Source: Fennellomyces sp. T-0311
Lineage: Eukaryota; Mucoromycota; Mucoromycetes; Mucorales; Lichtheimiaceae
DNA length: 64,000 nt
Assembly (NCBI GenBank): GCA_025266875.1
Contig: JALLLT010000006.1
Coordinates: 992,001 to 1,056,000 of the forward strand
Reading direction: 5' to 3'
In this document: one piece after another, positions 23,984 through 35,383 of the stretch
How the letters are laid out: each line of letters starts with the position of its first letter
Numbering within the stretch: position 1 is the first letter of the stretch
The notes under the pieces: generated by a model
The model's input: only the letters and a program-made list of their open reading frames with translations
Told to the model about the DNA's origin: nothing
Databases searched by the model: none
Position numbers and translations under genes: made by a program

Positions 23984-26900
23984 TGTACGTGTGTATATGT
24001 GTAAAGAAAAGAAGCAAAACAAAATGAAAAAGCTTCTTCTTTTAAAGGTTTTTTTTTTGTGTCTCCGGATACCGGGTTCGCCTTGAACACCCGAATGGTA
24101 TATTATATTTTACTTTATTACTGTTGGTTTCTTTTGTCTGTGACACGCCACATGGCGTAGATCAAAAGCTTTTATCTCTGTGCATATTCGTGAGCCCCCA
24201 ACGCGCACCCCCCTCCGCACATAAAAAATCCCCCCATCTCGGTCACTTATTGTCCCCCCTGCTTACTTGTGTTTTGGGTAAAAAGCCTGTCTTTTCGTTA
24301 GCTTCTTTTGTGAGACCAGCAAATGGTAAATAGGTTAAAGGTCAGCGTTCTACCAAACCAATGGCCGTGCGTCGACACACCTTGTATACAAGTTGTGTGC
24401 ACCTCTGCTTATCGGGCCAATCATTGTGCGTATAGTTTACTCCGCAACGCATATCGTTATTATCGCCTGTTTTGATTGGGAACAGCGATCCGGTTGGCTT
24501 CGACGGAACATCGTTTTGCCCTGCACCGTTTTTTCTCTTTTTTTTTGTGTGAAATATGAGCAGCCAATGTATGCAGACTGATAACACGTAAGCACAGTTA
24601 AAGAGGGAAACCAGCCTCTTATCTATACAAGATTTGTTTGTTAACCGTAAAAGGCGAGATCTATCTAACTAATAGTTCGTTATCTCACTTGTTTGCTATC
24701 CATATCGAGCCAAGGCAAGAAGTGGGAGGTCTTTTATTATCTCGCCATCCATTTATTTGTTTGTTGCCCTTTTTTGAACCACAAAGAGACCTCTCTTATC
24801 ACTATTGCAAACACTTTTTATGCTAGTCTCTTTCGTTTCAATACGATCACATTCCGACGCTTTTTCCCTTTTTGGCATTTTCTTCACGGATAATTTTGCA
24901 GTTCCCCAGATCTTCTTTTTTTTTATGTTATCTCTTAATGATAACATTATGCTGACACATTTTTATTTGCTTACCTATTTCAGCATGCTGTCGGACGAGA
25001 TCAGGGAGCGGCTGCACACGATAACTGCCTACAATCGCCTTTAGCAAGGGATGACTCGTAAGTGCTTATGAAGCCCCGCTCTGAAACGACCGGCCTAATC
25101 CGCGGAACATTTTTCTTTTAAGGAAGATTTCCTACACATGCTTTTCAACAGCGCGTACGGATTTCCTAAGAAACTTTCTATTTTCTGACGGCCTTTCATG
25201 CTGAGAAATTCGGGACCAGATTTGGAGCACAGTACGTGCTTCCTGTTGATCCAATATTCATCATGCATATTCAGGAGTATTAGAACCGTATACTTCCGGT
25301 ATTTAGTGCTTCCATGTGCACAAGTGCTCGGATGATCTTTTTATATTGCAAATTGTATAGTTTGTACTAAAAAGAGACCCCGGAAGTTTAGCCATGGTAT
25401 CCAAAGTACGGAGCACACCGATCTTCATATCTTCGACCAAGAACTCCATTTCGCGAGCGCGTAAGTGAATCGGTCCGCCAACCTTAAAATATTTACCTCT
25501 GTTTGCAGTGCGGGTATTGACGCACGCACGTATGCGTTCCCTCTTTTGGTGTTGACCTAGTAGTTGTTGCTGTGACAGCCCAGTCGGCTCTACCTGCAAC
25601 CTTGTAACATATTTCTCTTAAAATGCAGTCTGCTGATAGCGCTCTGAATCTTGTTGCATCTTATCGACCTATCTTGTTCTCCGTATTGATTTACCATAAA
25701 AATAAAAGAAAGCGAGTATAAGGTTCGGACACGTTATTGACATTACGACGAGAATACAGTATTGTATATTTTGCTTTGGAGCTGCATATGTATCGCTTAA
25801 AGCAGAGTCCTTCAATGCTTTTGTTATTGATTCATTACCATTGGCTACTGACTTGCTCTTTTTGGCAACTGCTTTTCGTTGATAAACTTAAAAAGATAAT
25901 GCAAATGATTGATTTCGTTATCACTATAATATAAGCAAGCAGGCAGCTGTACTGAGTCACCCTTGAAAGAAAAAGGGCCGCAATTCCCAATTCCAAAACT
26001 GTGCCGTGCTGAGCGATGAGGTTTCACTGTATGCGTCGCGTATTGACCTGCTTTATAAAGTATGTATTCAAAGGTGCCGAAGTTAACCTATCTTTATCTT
26101 TTATGAATATATTATGTGATCATAATGTTACGTATTGACTATAAGTGCTAGATTATGTAAATACATGATATTCGCTATGATGGGTAAATAGTGCAGGGCG
26201 TTACATTAAATTGCTTTTCTTATTGTTTGTGCATGGCCATTATTCATTACTACGCAAGTAGCCTATCGTTCTATATATTGGTTCAGCATTCCGTTGCTAG
26301 CCACGACTCCGGAATGAAATGAAAGCTCTACCCCGATGTTCCCCCATGCTTTATTTAATAATAATGAAGCGATGGTCGTAGAGTATTTTTGATCAAGAGA
26401 TTGGACCGATCACGTTGCCTTGGTAGAGATCACAGAGTGTTGCCTTATGGTAGAGTCTGAAACTCTATCAGCCAAATGATATGAAAGTTCAATATATTGC
26501 TTAAAATAGAGGCAGTGTTCATACCACAGTCTTGCGTAGTGTATTTACTACATTCTGCCCAACTCTAAATATACATGTGACTATATGGCCAACGTACGTA
26601 ACCAAAAAGATCTAAACCTTGTTTTGCGCACTTTCGATGGATCTTCTGTCCTTCACATCGATATAAAGTGTTCTTCACTCGCGCCTTCCTTCTTTTTTCC
26701 GATGTTTCTCGTAATGTGGGTAGCCTGACTGTTGGGATGCAAATGCACGTTTGATGTGGTCATTAATCAACAACCATAAGATATGTTGTATTGGTGCGCC
26801 CAAGTGATTATAGCAGGAAGCTGTCTCCTTTTAGGCGAAACAAAAGCAACTGAGCGCCCCACTATAGATAGCATATGCCTCAGGTAAGGCGCTTGGTTTG

Positions 26901-27303
26901 ATGTTCACGCAAATGTGATCCGGTATTCTATTGAAAACGTTAGGTTGTTTTTCGGAGCTCGTACTTATATGGAAATGAACAACGAATGATCGACGAGTTT
27001 CTCCCAAGGAGCACATGGTCCTCAGCCATTGAACAAAGACTCCGAACAAGGCTGTCATGGGTGCTTAAATTGAAACTGTGTAACAGAAAGTGAAAGAGAC
27101 TTAAATCGAACATGACGAACAAGGCGTATTTGAGGCGACGGCTCCATGGTAACAAATGGGAAATCGTGATTTCGCTTTAATTTGCCTCGTATGGTTCTAC
27201 GATTTCGACAAATCATAGTTCAAGAAAAAGCTCCGATTCATGCAGTGCACCCATTTGGTTCCCAACACAGTGGGATGGGAGTTGAGTCAGCTTCCTTTCA
27301 CGA
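23984..27303. other. 3.3-kb region with no supported gene
   Basis: Contains the GATA promoter, T-rich stretches at about 24530-24940, and only short overlapping frames. A 98-codon minus frame at 25599-25303 (with QHQKRERIRACVNTRTANRGKYF) and a short frame ending at 25044 (MLSDEIRERLHTITAYNRL) were looked at; neither has a recognisable family nor good splice continuity. No tRNA or repeat array seen. Confidence 0.5.
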
Positions 27304-27663
27304 ATGCTACGATTAACACTTACTCGACGGTTCGGCACCGCAAGCACACTCCAGAAACGCTTCTACGCAGGGGCCAGAGAGAAAAACAGCGACAAAGAGA
27401 CGACGGATTATTTGGAGAAGATGATGGATGAGGAAGTGCAGTCCCAAGAAACGTCCGAGCATGTCGACCCCGACTACTGGCGGGATCCAGGCTCGCACAA
27501 CGATAAGCCGGAAAGCAGTGGGGTGGAGGTAAGCGAGGCAACGCAAAGAAGAATGCACGGAAGATTGATGGAATGATGGGCAACTAAATAGGTTAAGCAA
27601 CCTTACGAGGGCAAGCGCAGGCAGGCGTCGCCACGAGAGCAGAAAAGCGCAGGCAAAGGCTAA
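27304..27663 (+). CDS. Small presumed mitochondrial protein, unknown function
   Basis: Two exons (27304-27528 and 27592-27663) give 98 residues. The first 20 residues (MLRLTLTRRFGTASTLQKRF) are Arg-rich, amphipathic and free of acidic residues, like a matrix-targeting presequence ending near RFYA. The rest is hydrophilic and charged: DYLEKMMDEEVQS, then DPDYWRDPGS, and a basic tail (VKQPYEGKRRQASPREQK). The 63-nt intron has GTAAGC and a TAAATAG acceptor and keeps the frame; if retained, translation would end after 15 more codons. No family recognised. Small, acidic-middle mitochondrial proteins are often assembly factors or inhibitors, but nothing here proves that. Confidence 0.6.
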
Positions 27664-27849
27664 AAGTGAGGAAAAAAAGCTTTGTCGCAGGACGAATAAA
27701 AATTATTCTGTAAGATTCTACGCGTAGAAGCAAAAAGAACATTGCCGTGATGGAAGAAACATGTTTTCAGTGGCAGAGTGAAGCTGAAATACCCTTTTCG
27801 TTCCCTTTCTTTCCGAACAATCTCTCCCGGGTCCACAGAAGCAGTGTAT

Positions 27850-28329
27850 ATGGACGTAGTTTCCATACCGTCACCCTCCTGTCATGCTTCTGCGTCTCAG
27901 CATCATCAAACATCTGAACAGTCAAGCATCGCCTTTGTCCGGTGCTTATACCAGGCCAAAGGCATTGTACGCGAGCTCGAGCATTTGCGCAGCTCTGCTC
28001 TCTTTGATAGTCGGTCCGTCACGCCAGGAATGATCGAATCTGTTCAGACATATCTGGACACAACTTTTAACAAATTTGCTCGCCTGTGCAAGGTGCTCCT
28101 AGCGGTTCTCGATCGTCTGGAAGCTCAATCACTCATTAATCGAGAGAGACTTGAATCCTTTAAGTCTGACATCAACGCCGAATGGAATCATGCTTCCAGC
28201 ATTCGATTGTACATGGTGACACTTCTGCAGCAAGCCCAGCAGCAGATTCCATCGCCATCGTTCTCTGACTCTAGTAGCACCTCATCATTAACCGCCGACC
28301 CCGGGTCATCAACCACTGCATCGTATTAA
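27850..28329 (+). CDS. Hypothetical helical protein
   Basis: Single-exon, 159 residues from the ATG at 27850; an in-frame ATG at 27778 would add 24 residues lacking features. The centre (about 30-125) looks fully alpha-helical with heptad-like leucines: FVRCLYQAKGIVRELEHLR, VQTYLDTTFNKFARLCKVLLAVLDRLE and INAEWNHASSIRLYMVTLLQQ. The C-terminus is Ser/Thr-rich and low complexity. No family recognised; it could be a subunit of a coiled-coil or helical-bundle complex. It follows the small mitochondrial gene on the same strand and converges on the Sel1/MYND gene with only 48 bp between stops. Confidence 0.55.
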   Translation: MDVVSIPSPSCHASASQHHQTSEQSSIAFVRCLYQAKGIVRELEHLRSSALFDSRSVTPGMIESVQTYLDTTFNKFARLCKVLLAVLDRLEAQSLINRERLESFKSDINAEWNHASSIRLYMVTLLQQAQQQIPSPSFSDSSSTSSLTADPGSSTTASY

Positions 28330-28377
28330 AGCATTGCCCCTTGTATATCAAAAAAACTACTTGCCAAATAACTATGA

Positions 28378-29958
28378 TTATGACTGTGAAGGGGAGGAGG
28401 GGGCATTGCACACGGCCTTGTGGCCTGCCTTCCAATGCTCTTTTTGGCATTCACGCGAGCAATAAGATACGCGCTGGCACCGTCCGCACTTCTTAAAGTC
28501 GCCTTCCTTTTGTTCCGTGTTCGTACAGAATGTACTGGAACATTGTTTGTGTCGCACTGCCTCGGGTGCCGCCTCTTTAGCTACCTGCCGAATCAGCTTC
28601 GCCTGGTCCTGCAAGCTCAGCTTCTCGAACTTCTCCAGGTTATCTTCTTCCAGTGCCACGCGCGCCGCCATTTTTGCCCGCAGGATACGCACCAAGTAAG
28701 TGTACGCCTCCTTGTCGCCGCGCACCATTGCCAGCTCCATGAAGCTCTGCGCCTTGTCCAGGTCGTACAGACCGTAGTCCTTTGAGCCGAAAATCAAACC
28801 CAACATCAACATTGCGTCGCTATCGCCGTTGTCCGCAGCGTACTCCATGAAATCAATACCGGTGACAATGTATTCGTCATTATCCTCGATACCGAGCTGC
28901 GCTTCCTTGGCAAAATCCGCGTTTTTGGACATCAGTAAGTACAGGCGGCCCAAGGCATTGGCGGAGGGCGCATAGCCCCACTGCTTGCCTCGTTCCAGGT
29001 AGTCCATTGCCTTTTTGATGCTCTTGAGCGGCATCGTAGCCTTGGTGTGGCCCTGGTAGATCAAACCCAGGTTGTGCGCTGAATCCGGATAGCCTTGATC
29101 GTACGCCTTGGTATAGTACTCAATAGCCCGCTCCAAACTCTCGGTGCAGCCGTAGCCATTTTCAGAAAAGAATGCAATCTTATGGCAGGCCATCTAAGCA
29201 AGGCGGAATTTAGCATTTAAGCGCTGGGATAAAAGGAATGGCTTGCGTCTTACCGGGTTACCTTGGTCCGCCGCCTTCTTATAGTACTCGAACGCCAGCT
29301 TTTTGCAGTCCTCGCCATCCTTCATGTTCTTGCCGCCTGCCAGCCTATCCTCTTGCATATAGAACGAGCCGATCTGAACAGCAGCCATGGTGCAGCCTCC
29401 GTCAAAGGCAGCCTCCATCAGCTTCTTTGCACCCTCAAAGTTGGGGCTTGCAACGGGACTCATTGCTGCACGATCCTCGGGACCCGCTGCTTCACGACGC
29501 ACACCACCGTACAAGAAGCTTCCCAAAAGCAAATCATGACGATTGCTTCCCTTCAAGTCCAATCCTTCAGCAGCCTTGTCAATGTTCATGTCGCTTTTTG
29601 AGAGTCGTTCGACGGCTTCTTGCTGCACCTTTTCAAACTCTTTGTATTCATCCAAATACTTCGCTTCCGCTCGCTCAAGCTTTATATATTGGACACGATT
29701 AGTTGGTTTTTCCAAAGAAACATCATCTCTCTTTTAAAGAACCTTTTTGCCAATGCTGTTTCGCTTCTCGTATTCGGCTGCAAGCTGTTGGGCAGCTACA
29801 GGAAGTGCCGTCGGGATCTGTTTGGCGAAATCGGGATCGGTTTCATTGTATAACGCGACGAGTAATGCTGATTGCTGTTGTGTAAGGCCGAGGAAGGCCG
29901 GGATCTCCGATGCTGGAGGAAGATCGGATGTTGATGATTGCTCTGTCACCTGTGCCAT
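28378..29958 (-). CDS. Sel1-repeat protein with C-terminal MYND zinc finger
   Basis: Reading from 29958 the frame starts MAQVTEQSSTSDLPPASEIPAF and runs to a TAA at 29736-29734. The same frame then continues without interruption (KRDDVSLEKPTNRVQYIKLERAEAKYLDEYKEF) to a donor at 29253; after a 60-nt intron, exon 29193-28378 completes the protein. It carries several Sel1-like (TPR-type) repeats, for example AFEYYKKAADQGNP, AIEYYTKAYDQGYPDSAHNLGLIYQG, AMDYLERGKQWGYAPSANALGRLY and FMEYAADNGDSDAMLMLGLIF. A MYND finger follows near the end (CSSTFC...CGRCQRVSYCSRECQKEHWKAGHKAVC). Such proteins are scaffolds for protein contacts. The in-frame TAA could be a real nonsense change, or lie in an intron (GTAGCT at about 29803 to an AG at 29732 keeps phase), or be an error. 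The part from 29733 down is securely coding; the first part is less so. Confidence 0.75.
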
Positions 29959-30762
29959 GGTTCAACCCGTAAAAAAATACAGTCAAAAAAAAAAGATGGT
30001 TCAAGTCACACTCAGCGGAACAAAGCTTATGGATAGATCAAAGCACACACGACAAGTGAAACTCAGTACGTGCGTTATCTACAGATGTCGACTTTCGGTC
30101 ATGCACTTTTAAAGCGTTCGTTCGTTTGATCGATTATCCTTGCCATCTTTTGGAAACGGAATGTTGTCAGTTGGTCGGGGATTTACTTCACAGTCGCTTA
30201 GTAGGAGGACTACTTTTGGGCAACATCTATGCCGTTACTATGGATACTATATAAGTAGCAACAAGAAAAAGTTCGTTCAAAACAAATGGCAAATTGACTA
30301 TAGTATAGTACGATTTATATGACTTGCAACTTGTAAGATTTAAACAATAGGAATACTAACGACGTCTTGCTCAACTCAAATGAATTAATAAGTGCATACA
30401 GCCACTGTTTCTTATAATTATACCCCTTAATGCTAAAAGTCAATCACTTCGATGTATTTATCACTATATCAAGTTGAGATTCTTAGGTAAACTCAAACTG
30501 GTAAACATAACCCTATCATTATGACCAATTATTACTATATAAATTGGCACTATAATGAGCGGTGACGATACGTAGTAAACCAGTGAGAATTGTTGCCAAA
30601 GAAAAGGGTTTCAAATTTTAATCCATGGATTTGGGTATCTAACGACAAATACTCGAATAATGAATAATTAGTTCCACGTGTGGGTAAAAAAAATAAAAAG
30701 GTTACTTCATTCACTTGTTATAACAGGGTAGGGTGTGATTAAACACATCTAAGCGCGACGAT
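29959..30762. other. AT-rich gap, no gene seen
   Basis: 800 bp with stops in all frames beyond about 60 codons. It contains the upstream region of the Sel1/MYND gene and the leader of the LRR fragment. Confidence 0.6.
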
Positions 30763-31443
30763 ATGTTTGGAGATTCTGCATCTCCGTTTCACCCTAATCC
30801 ACCTATGGATAGTGAATTTATACCCCCAGTAGAAAAGAGTATAGCTACAACATTCTGGCAGTATCATGCAGTGATTACTCGACACAACATACACTCTGTA
30901 CCCTACTTTGCGATTGTAATTGAAGACCTGACGTTACCCGATCCTACTCTCATTGACATGCTTTATAATATAACGTTTCCACGACTACGAACTTTACGTC
31001 TACAGAACTTGGATCGCTTTCCCAGGCACATGAGCATTCCCCAACTGCGATCGCTCCAAATTGAAAACTGTAGTATGAGAATCTATTCGACTATAACCGA
31101 CACCACCAAATGGTGGATTTCTGGTTCAGCTTTCTCGGACGCTCTCCACTCGCTACGAATTATAAATCATCGCGTACCTTTCCAAGACGTAGATATGCTC
31201 TTGATCAGTAGCCGTTGCCACCAGCTTCGTCACGTAGATTTGACCCAATCGAGTCAATCGATTAATGACTGGGGTATACTGTACATTGCTTTCAGTAACC
31301 GGTTACTTGAAGAGCTGGTGATGACATCCAATTCGACAACAAGTCAAGCACAGGTGTTTTTGAAGGATTACTGTCCAAATGCAAAATTAAGGATAGATTA
31401 TATCCCAGGGAAGCAAAATAATCCGAGTATGACATGCCCCTAG
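30763..31443 (+). CDS. LRR protein lacking an F-box (possible F-box/LRR fragment)
   Basis: Single open frame of 226 residues. The sequence reads like the C-terminal leucine-rich repeats of fungal F-box proteins: FPRLRTLRLQNLDRFP, IPQLRSLQIENCS, DALHSLRIINHR, CHQLRHVDLTQSSQ and NRLLEELVMTSNS, one every 25-30 residues. No F-box is visible at its N-terminus (MFGDSASPFHPNPPMDSEF), and none is found in the preceding 800 bp. It is therefore either a free LRR protein, a truncated F-box gene, or a relic still open by chance. AT-rich codon use and poor flanks favour a weakly expressed or decaying gene. Confidence 0.5.
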   Translation: MFGDSASPFHPNPPMDSEFIPPVEKSIATTFWQYHAVITRHNIHSVPYFAIVIEDLTLPDPTLIDMLYNITFPRLRTLRLQNLDRFPRHMSIPQLRSLQIENCSMRIYSTITDTTKWWISGSAFSDALHSLRIINHRVPFQDVDMLLISSRCHQLRHVDLTQSSQSINDWGILYIAFSNRLLEELVMTSNSTTSQAQVFLKDYCPNAKLRIDYIPGKQNNPSMTCP

Positions 31444-32846
31444 TGACAGTAGAACCAGGTTAAGAAGATCGCAACCTCGAACTCAACTTTGCAGTTTCGT
31501 GATCAATAAATTTCTGATTACTTTTACGTCGCACAGTTAAATTAAATGTATAGTGGGATCACCAATACAGATATATCTTAAAAAACGGCAGTTACGCATG
31601 TTGTATGGCTCTTCCTTTGATATAGTGACGAATTGGATAACATGTAGCTATGATTTTCGACTTCACTGGCATACGGTGTCATTGTTTGATGTAGATTTGA
31701 ATTACTTGGCGACAACGTCGGTACCAATCGACACTCGCTTTAACAATCCGTGAATCCGGTTCAAGAAATCTGTGCAAGCTCTGCAATCTGACACGACCAA
31801 ATAAAAAATGCAAATATATTCTCAATAATTTAGTCCGGGATGGCAGTAGGAAATAAGATATAACTGTAGATATAATGACTGCCTCAGCTACTACATGACT
31901 GTTGATGCACTTGTGGTAATAAATAGGCAAGCTGCCATGGTTATAAGACTACCACTATGATAATGAAGCTTTTCTGCTATAATACGTATTTAACAATGAT
32001 CCTGTAAGCTTCCTATGCCTTTTCCACTTTTGATTCTCTATTTTCTGTGTTTTCAAATTTTCTGTATTCAGGCTCTACTTTTTGGTCAATTCGTTTCAAA
32101 ATCGACGTATTTTTGGCCATATCTCGGTCCTATATTATGCTATCCGCGCAAGTTAAGAGTCCCGTATTTCCCTTTGCTGGTACCCGTCATTAGAAAACAC
32201 AAAGTAGGCTATCATCTAGTCTCTCGGAAAAAGGTGAACATCACTCTACTTAAAGTAATATTTTCCTGCATTGCTGGGGCGACTAATTGCTAACATCACT
32301 GGCTCCGTGCTCGGATTCTCTACAAAAATGCTAATACACCAAGGAAATCCGATTGCCGGGTCAGTTTCTACTAAAAAAAAACAAGGTTTTCAAGATGATT
32401 ACCCAAGACGCAAGCCTTTGACTTTCCGACTTTCTCACTTTTGTGTGTTCTTCATGCCGTATGCTTTACAACTCTGAATTTTTCCATTCCAAATGCTTTT
32501 GGTTTATTTTTTCGTTTAGCATAAGCTGATTCCTTTTCGCTCATAACTCGACCTTAAATTACGCTAGAAGTACAAAGTTGACGGTTCCATGAAGCGCGGG
32601 CTTTGGAGCATTCAATATAAAGATTAACTTTCGGACTATATGAAGTTATAACGGTCTTTTATTGAAGGAATGAAATGTGCTACACCCGATGTGGGAATGT
32701 TTGGATATTCGAGGAACAGCTTTTCTTATTGACGTTATAGAGTGCCAGTAGTTTCGATGTGGATCTAAAGAGAGGAATAGTACTGTTATTAGTATGCTTT
32801 TTGATGACCAGGCATTGTGGTTAAAGTAAATCCATACCGTTCTTGC
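31444..32846. other. 1.4-kb AT-rich gap
   Basis: No coding frame above 92 codons and none with a domain. T-rich strings and a run of nine A (32372-32380) occur. The 32040-32560 part is compositionally different (pyrimidine-rich) and could be an old mobile-element remnant, but I found no terminal repeats or target duplication. Confidence 0.45.
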
Positions 32847-33134
32847 TTAAGCAGATGGCTCAGCACCAGCCATAGCATCATTCCAACCGCCGTGGCGACC
32901 GCCATCATGATCTCCCCAGTCACCACCACGATCGCCATGGCCATGGTCCCAGCCACCATGATCCCAACCGTGACCATGACCGTGACCTCCATGTCCACCA
33001 TGGTGATGTCCCCAGTCTCCTCCACGATGTCCGTGGCCGTGACCGCTGCGGTGTCCATGTGCCGAAGCAAATTGGAAGAGGGCAATTGCCAAGAAAAGAA
33101 CGGCAGAGAACGTGTAAACAGAGAGAGTTGCCAT
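32847..33134 (-). CDS. Small secreted His/Gly-rich protein
   Basis: Single exon, 95 residues. A signal peptide is plain (MATLSVYTFSAVLFLAIALFQFASA, cleavage likely after ASA). The mature part is about 70 residues made almost wholly of H, G, D, W and R in degenerate repeats such as GHGHGHRGGDWGHHHGG and DHGGWDHGHGDRGGDWG. Repeated His-Gly pairs can bind Cu, Zn or Ni, so a secreted metal-binding or wall-associated role is a reasonable guess, not shown. A TATAAAAG lies on the minus strand at 33191-33184, 50 nt before the ATG, supporting a real transcription unit. No Cys is present. Plant GRP-type and fungal His-rich secreted proteins are superficially similar; homology cannot be judged on such a biased sequence. 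Confidence 0.75.
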   Translation of the reverse strand: MATLSVYTFSAVLFLAIALFQFASAHGHRSGHGHGHRGGDWGHHHGGHGGHGHGHGWDHGGWDHGHGDRGGDWGDHDGGRHGGWNDAMAGAEPSA

Positions 33135-33183
33135 TGCTTGCAGAGAGTTGGTAATGATATGGTTTCCGTGAAAGTCTTCAGTC

Positions 33184-33191
33184 CTTTTATA
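33184..33191 (-). promoter_or_regulatory. TATA box of the His/Gly-rich gene
   Basis: TATAAAAG on the minus strand, 50 nt before the start codon at 33134. Consensus match and spacing are good. Confidence 0.55.
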
Positions 33192-33813
33192 ATTGATCGC
33201 GAAACCTATTCATCATCAACACGGTTTTATTACCCGTGAGGTTTCTGTAGAAAGTGATTCATATCATCTGCAACAGTTCTAGGAAAAAATCACCTATGTT
33301 ATTCAAGCCATACGATATGTTTTGCACATTGTTGATGATAATTGAAGATCTGATAACAAGCAGTGAATATTTGGTAGAAAAATTCATCAGTTTGATGTAA
33401 GCTCTTTGTTTTTTACGACTAAATTGTTTCTGGAACCGTTACGAACACCGAGGTGTGAATGTATCAGAGCCACCAACAAAGACGCTTGTGGTCTACGGGT
33501 TGCCGCTAACGTGCCAGCTTCGTATGCTATGCACCAATGTATCGCGGATAAAAAAAAATCCATCCGATCCATTTGCTGCTTAGCATAGGCCACAATGACC
33601 GAGCTCTGGATACATTGTGTAAACAAAACTTCCAAGAATAGAAAACTGCCACACCTTTGTGAAAGGGGGTGATCGTAATCGACTAGTGAAGGCGATGGTT
33701 CTGCTGCGACAGTATCTGCTGCGACATCTGCTGCGGTCACGGCGGAGCTCCACATAATACATATATAAACGCCTTGAGGCAATCAACAAAGATCTCATCG
33801 ATCAACTTTCGTC
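33192..33813. other. Divergent gap between the His/Gly-rich and NGL genes
   Basis: No supported gene. A 131-codon minus frame (33782-33387) has no domain and overlaps the NGL promoter, so it is not taken as real. TATATAAA at about 33763-33769 is a likely TATA element for the NGL gene, 45 nt before its ATG. Confidence 0.5.
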
Positions 33814-35383
33814 ATGGGCAAGGAACAAATTAATGTCGAGAAACTCAAGCTAGAAAAGAAGGCAAAGAAGCTTGAAGCAAAGAAGCTCAATCACGAAAAG
33901 CAACAGAACCAAGCACCGCCTCCAAAACCATTTTTGCGATCATTTCATGCCATTCCGAATTGCACTCCCAATGATGCTGCTCTCGGGACATTTACTGTAA
34001 TGTCATTCAATGTAAGTTTTTTGCACCGAATTGCATCTGCTTAGGTAAATAACATGCTCTGTAAAGATTTTGGGACAGTGTTTGGTGAAGCGCCAGTGGT
34101 TTCCCGATTCGGGAGATATGCTCAAATGGGTAAGTACTACATCGTCAAAACCTTTGTCTTATATTCATGGACTTTGCCGAATAGAAAATAAGACGCAATA
34201 TGATTTCAGCAGAGATAGAAATGTACAAACCTGACATCATGTGTTTGCAAGGTAAGTTGTGCTCAAGAGCAAAGAGGAACGTGCTTGCTGATTCGTCGTC
34301 CAGAGGTGGATCATTACGAGGATTTCTATCTACCTCTTCTTGAAAAACTTGGGTATGTACTATACTTGTTTTCTTCCTACCGTGTATAAGTATGCTGAAA
34401 AGTAGACATTCATGTAGCTATAAAGCTGAATACACAAAACATGCCAAGAAGCTTCATGGTAATCAATGGAAATTGTGGGGATTTGTGTGATCTGGAGATA
34501 AACTAACAGTTAGTATGACAGGCTTGCTTATTGCATACAACCCAAAGGTGTTTAAAATGTCACAGTATGCAACAGTGGACTATGATATGGATTCGACGTG
34601 CCCGCCGACGTGGATTACAACCAATGTTGGGCAGGTTATGGCGTTGAAGCATGTTGATCATCCCGAGTTTGGTCTTGTCGTTGGCAATACCCACTTGTAT
34701 TGGCGGCCAGTCGCAAATTACGAGCGGTTAAGACAGATCGTCATATTTATAAACAGCATAATGAAGATGAAAAAATCACTCAACGAAATGGAGCCTGATA
34801 CAAAGTATATTCCTATGCCAATAGGAGGTAACTCTTTTACGCCGCATTGATGCGTCCTACACATCTTTCTAAATATATGATTTATTTAGACTTGAATACC
34901 ACTCCTAGAGATCCTGCTTATCCCGTCATCACTTTGCCAGAATTACCTCAAGAGGAAGCAAAGAAGCTTGAAGACTCGAGAGAAAATTGTGGGTCCCAGG
35001 TGAACGGCAACGGTGACAAGGAGCCTGCGGAGCAAGAAGACGGGTCCGAAAAAATGGAAATAGGGAAAACCATGCCGACGGCAGAGTTGATATCCATCTT
35101 GCGCAAGGAATCACCTGCACTGTGGAAAAGTGTTTATAGTTGTCACGCCTCAATTGATCCTGAGACATCCAATCCTATCTATGGTGAACCCAAGTATACC
35201 AACTACACACATATATTCAAGGGCACTTTGGATTATATCATGACGCAACAAGGAGAAGAGAAAGTAAGAGCTCTCGAGCTATTAACTTTACCACCCGACG
35301 AAGCAGTACAACCTTCGCTGCCGAACCGAAACTTTGGAAGTGACCACATGTGCCTGATGACGAAGTTTGAGTTTACGGCGTAG
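33814..35383 (+). CDS. CCR4/NGL-type RNA exonuclease (EEP family)
   Basis: Seven exons (33814-34011, 34067-34129, 34185-34251, 34304-34352, 34418-34458, 34522-34827, 34890-35383) give 405 residues. The N-terminus is Lys-rich (EKLKLEKKAKKLEAKKLNHEKQQ). The exonuclease-endonuclease-phosphatase domain follows: FTVMSFNILGQCLV, FPDSGDMLKWKIRRNMISAEIEMYKPDIMCLQEVDHYEDF (the metal-binding Glu in LQEV), LVVGNTHLYWRP, GDLNTTP and the closing FGSDHMCLMTKFEF (catalytic SDH motif). This layout matches yeast Ngl2/Ngl3 and animal Angel proteins, which trim RNA 3' ends (Ngl2 acts in 5.8S rRNA processing). An acidic insert lies at about residues 265-300 (PEEE/GDKEPAEQEDGSEKMEIG). All introns keep frame. Ngl2 is the best guess; the paralogue cannot be fixed. 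Confidence 0.88.

Noticed and set aside
24805..25044. Short plus frame ending RERLHTITAYNRL
   Set aside because: Mostly hydrophobic low-complexity leader; splice options downstream gave no recognisable protein.
33387..33782. 131-codon minus frame between the His/Gly-rich and NGL genes
   Set aside because: No domain, odd composition, overlaps the likely NGL promoter.
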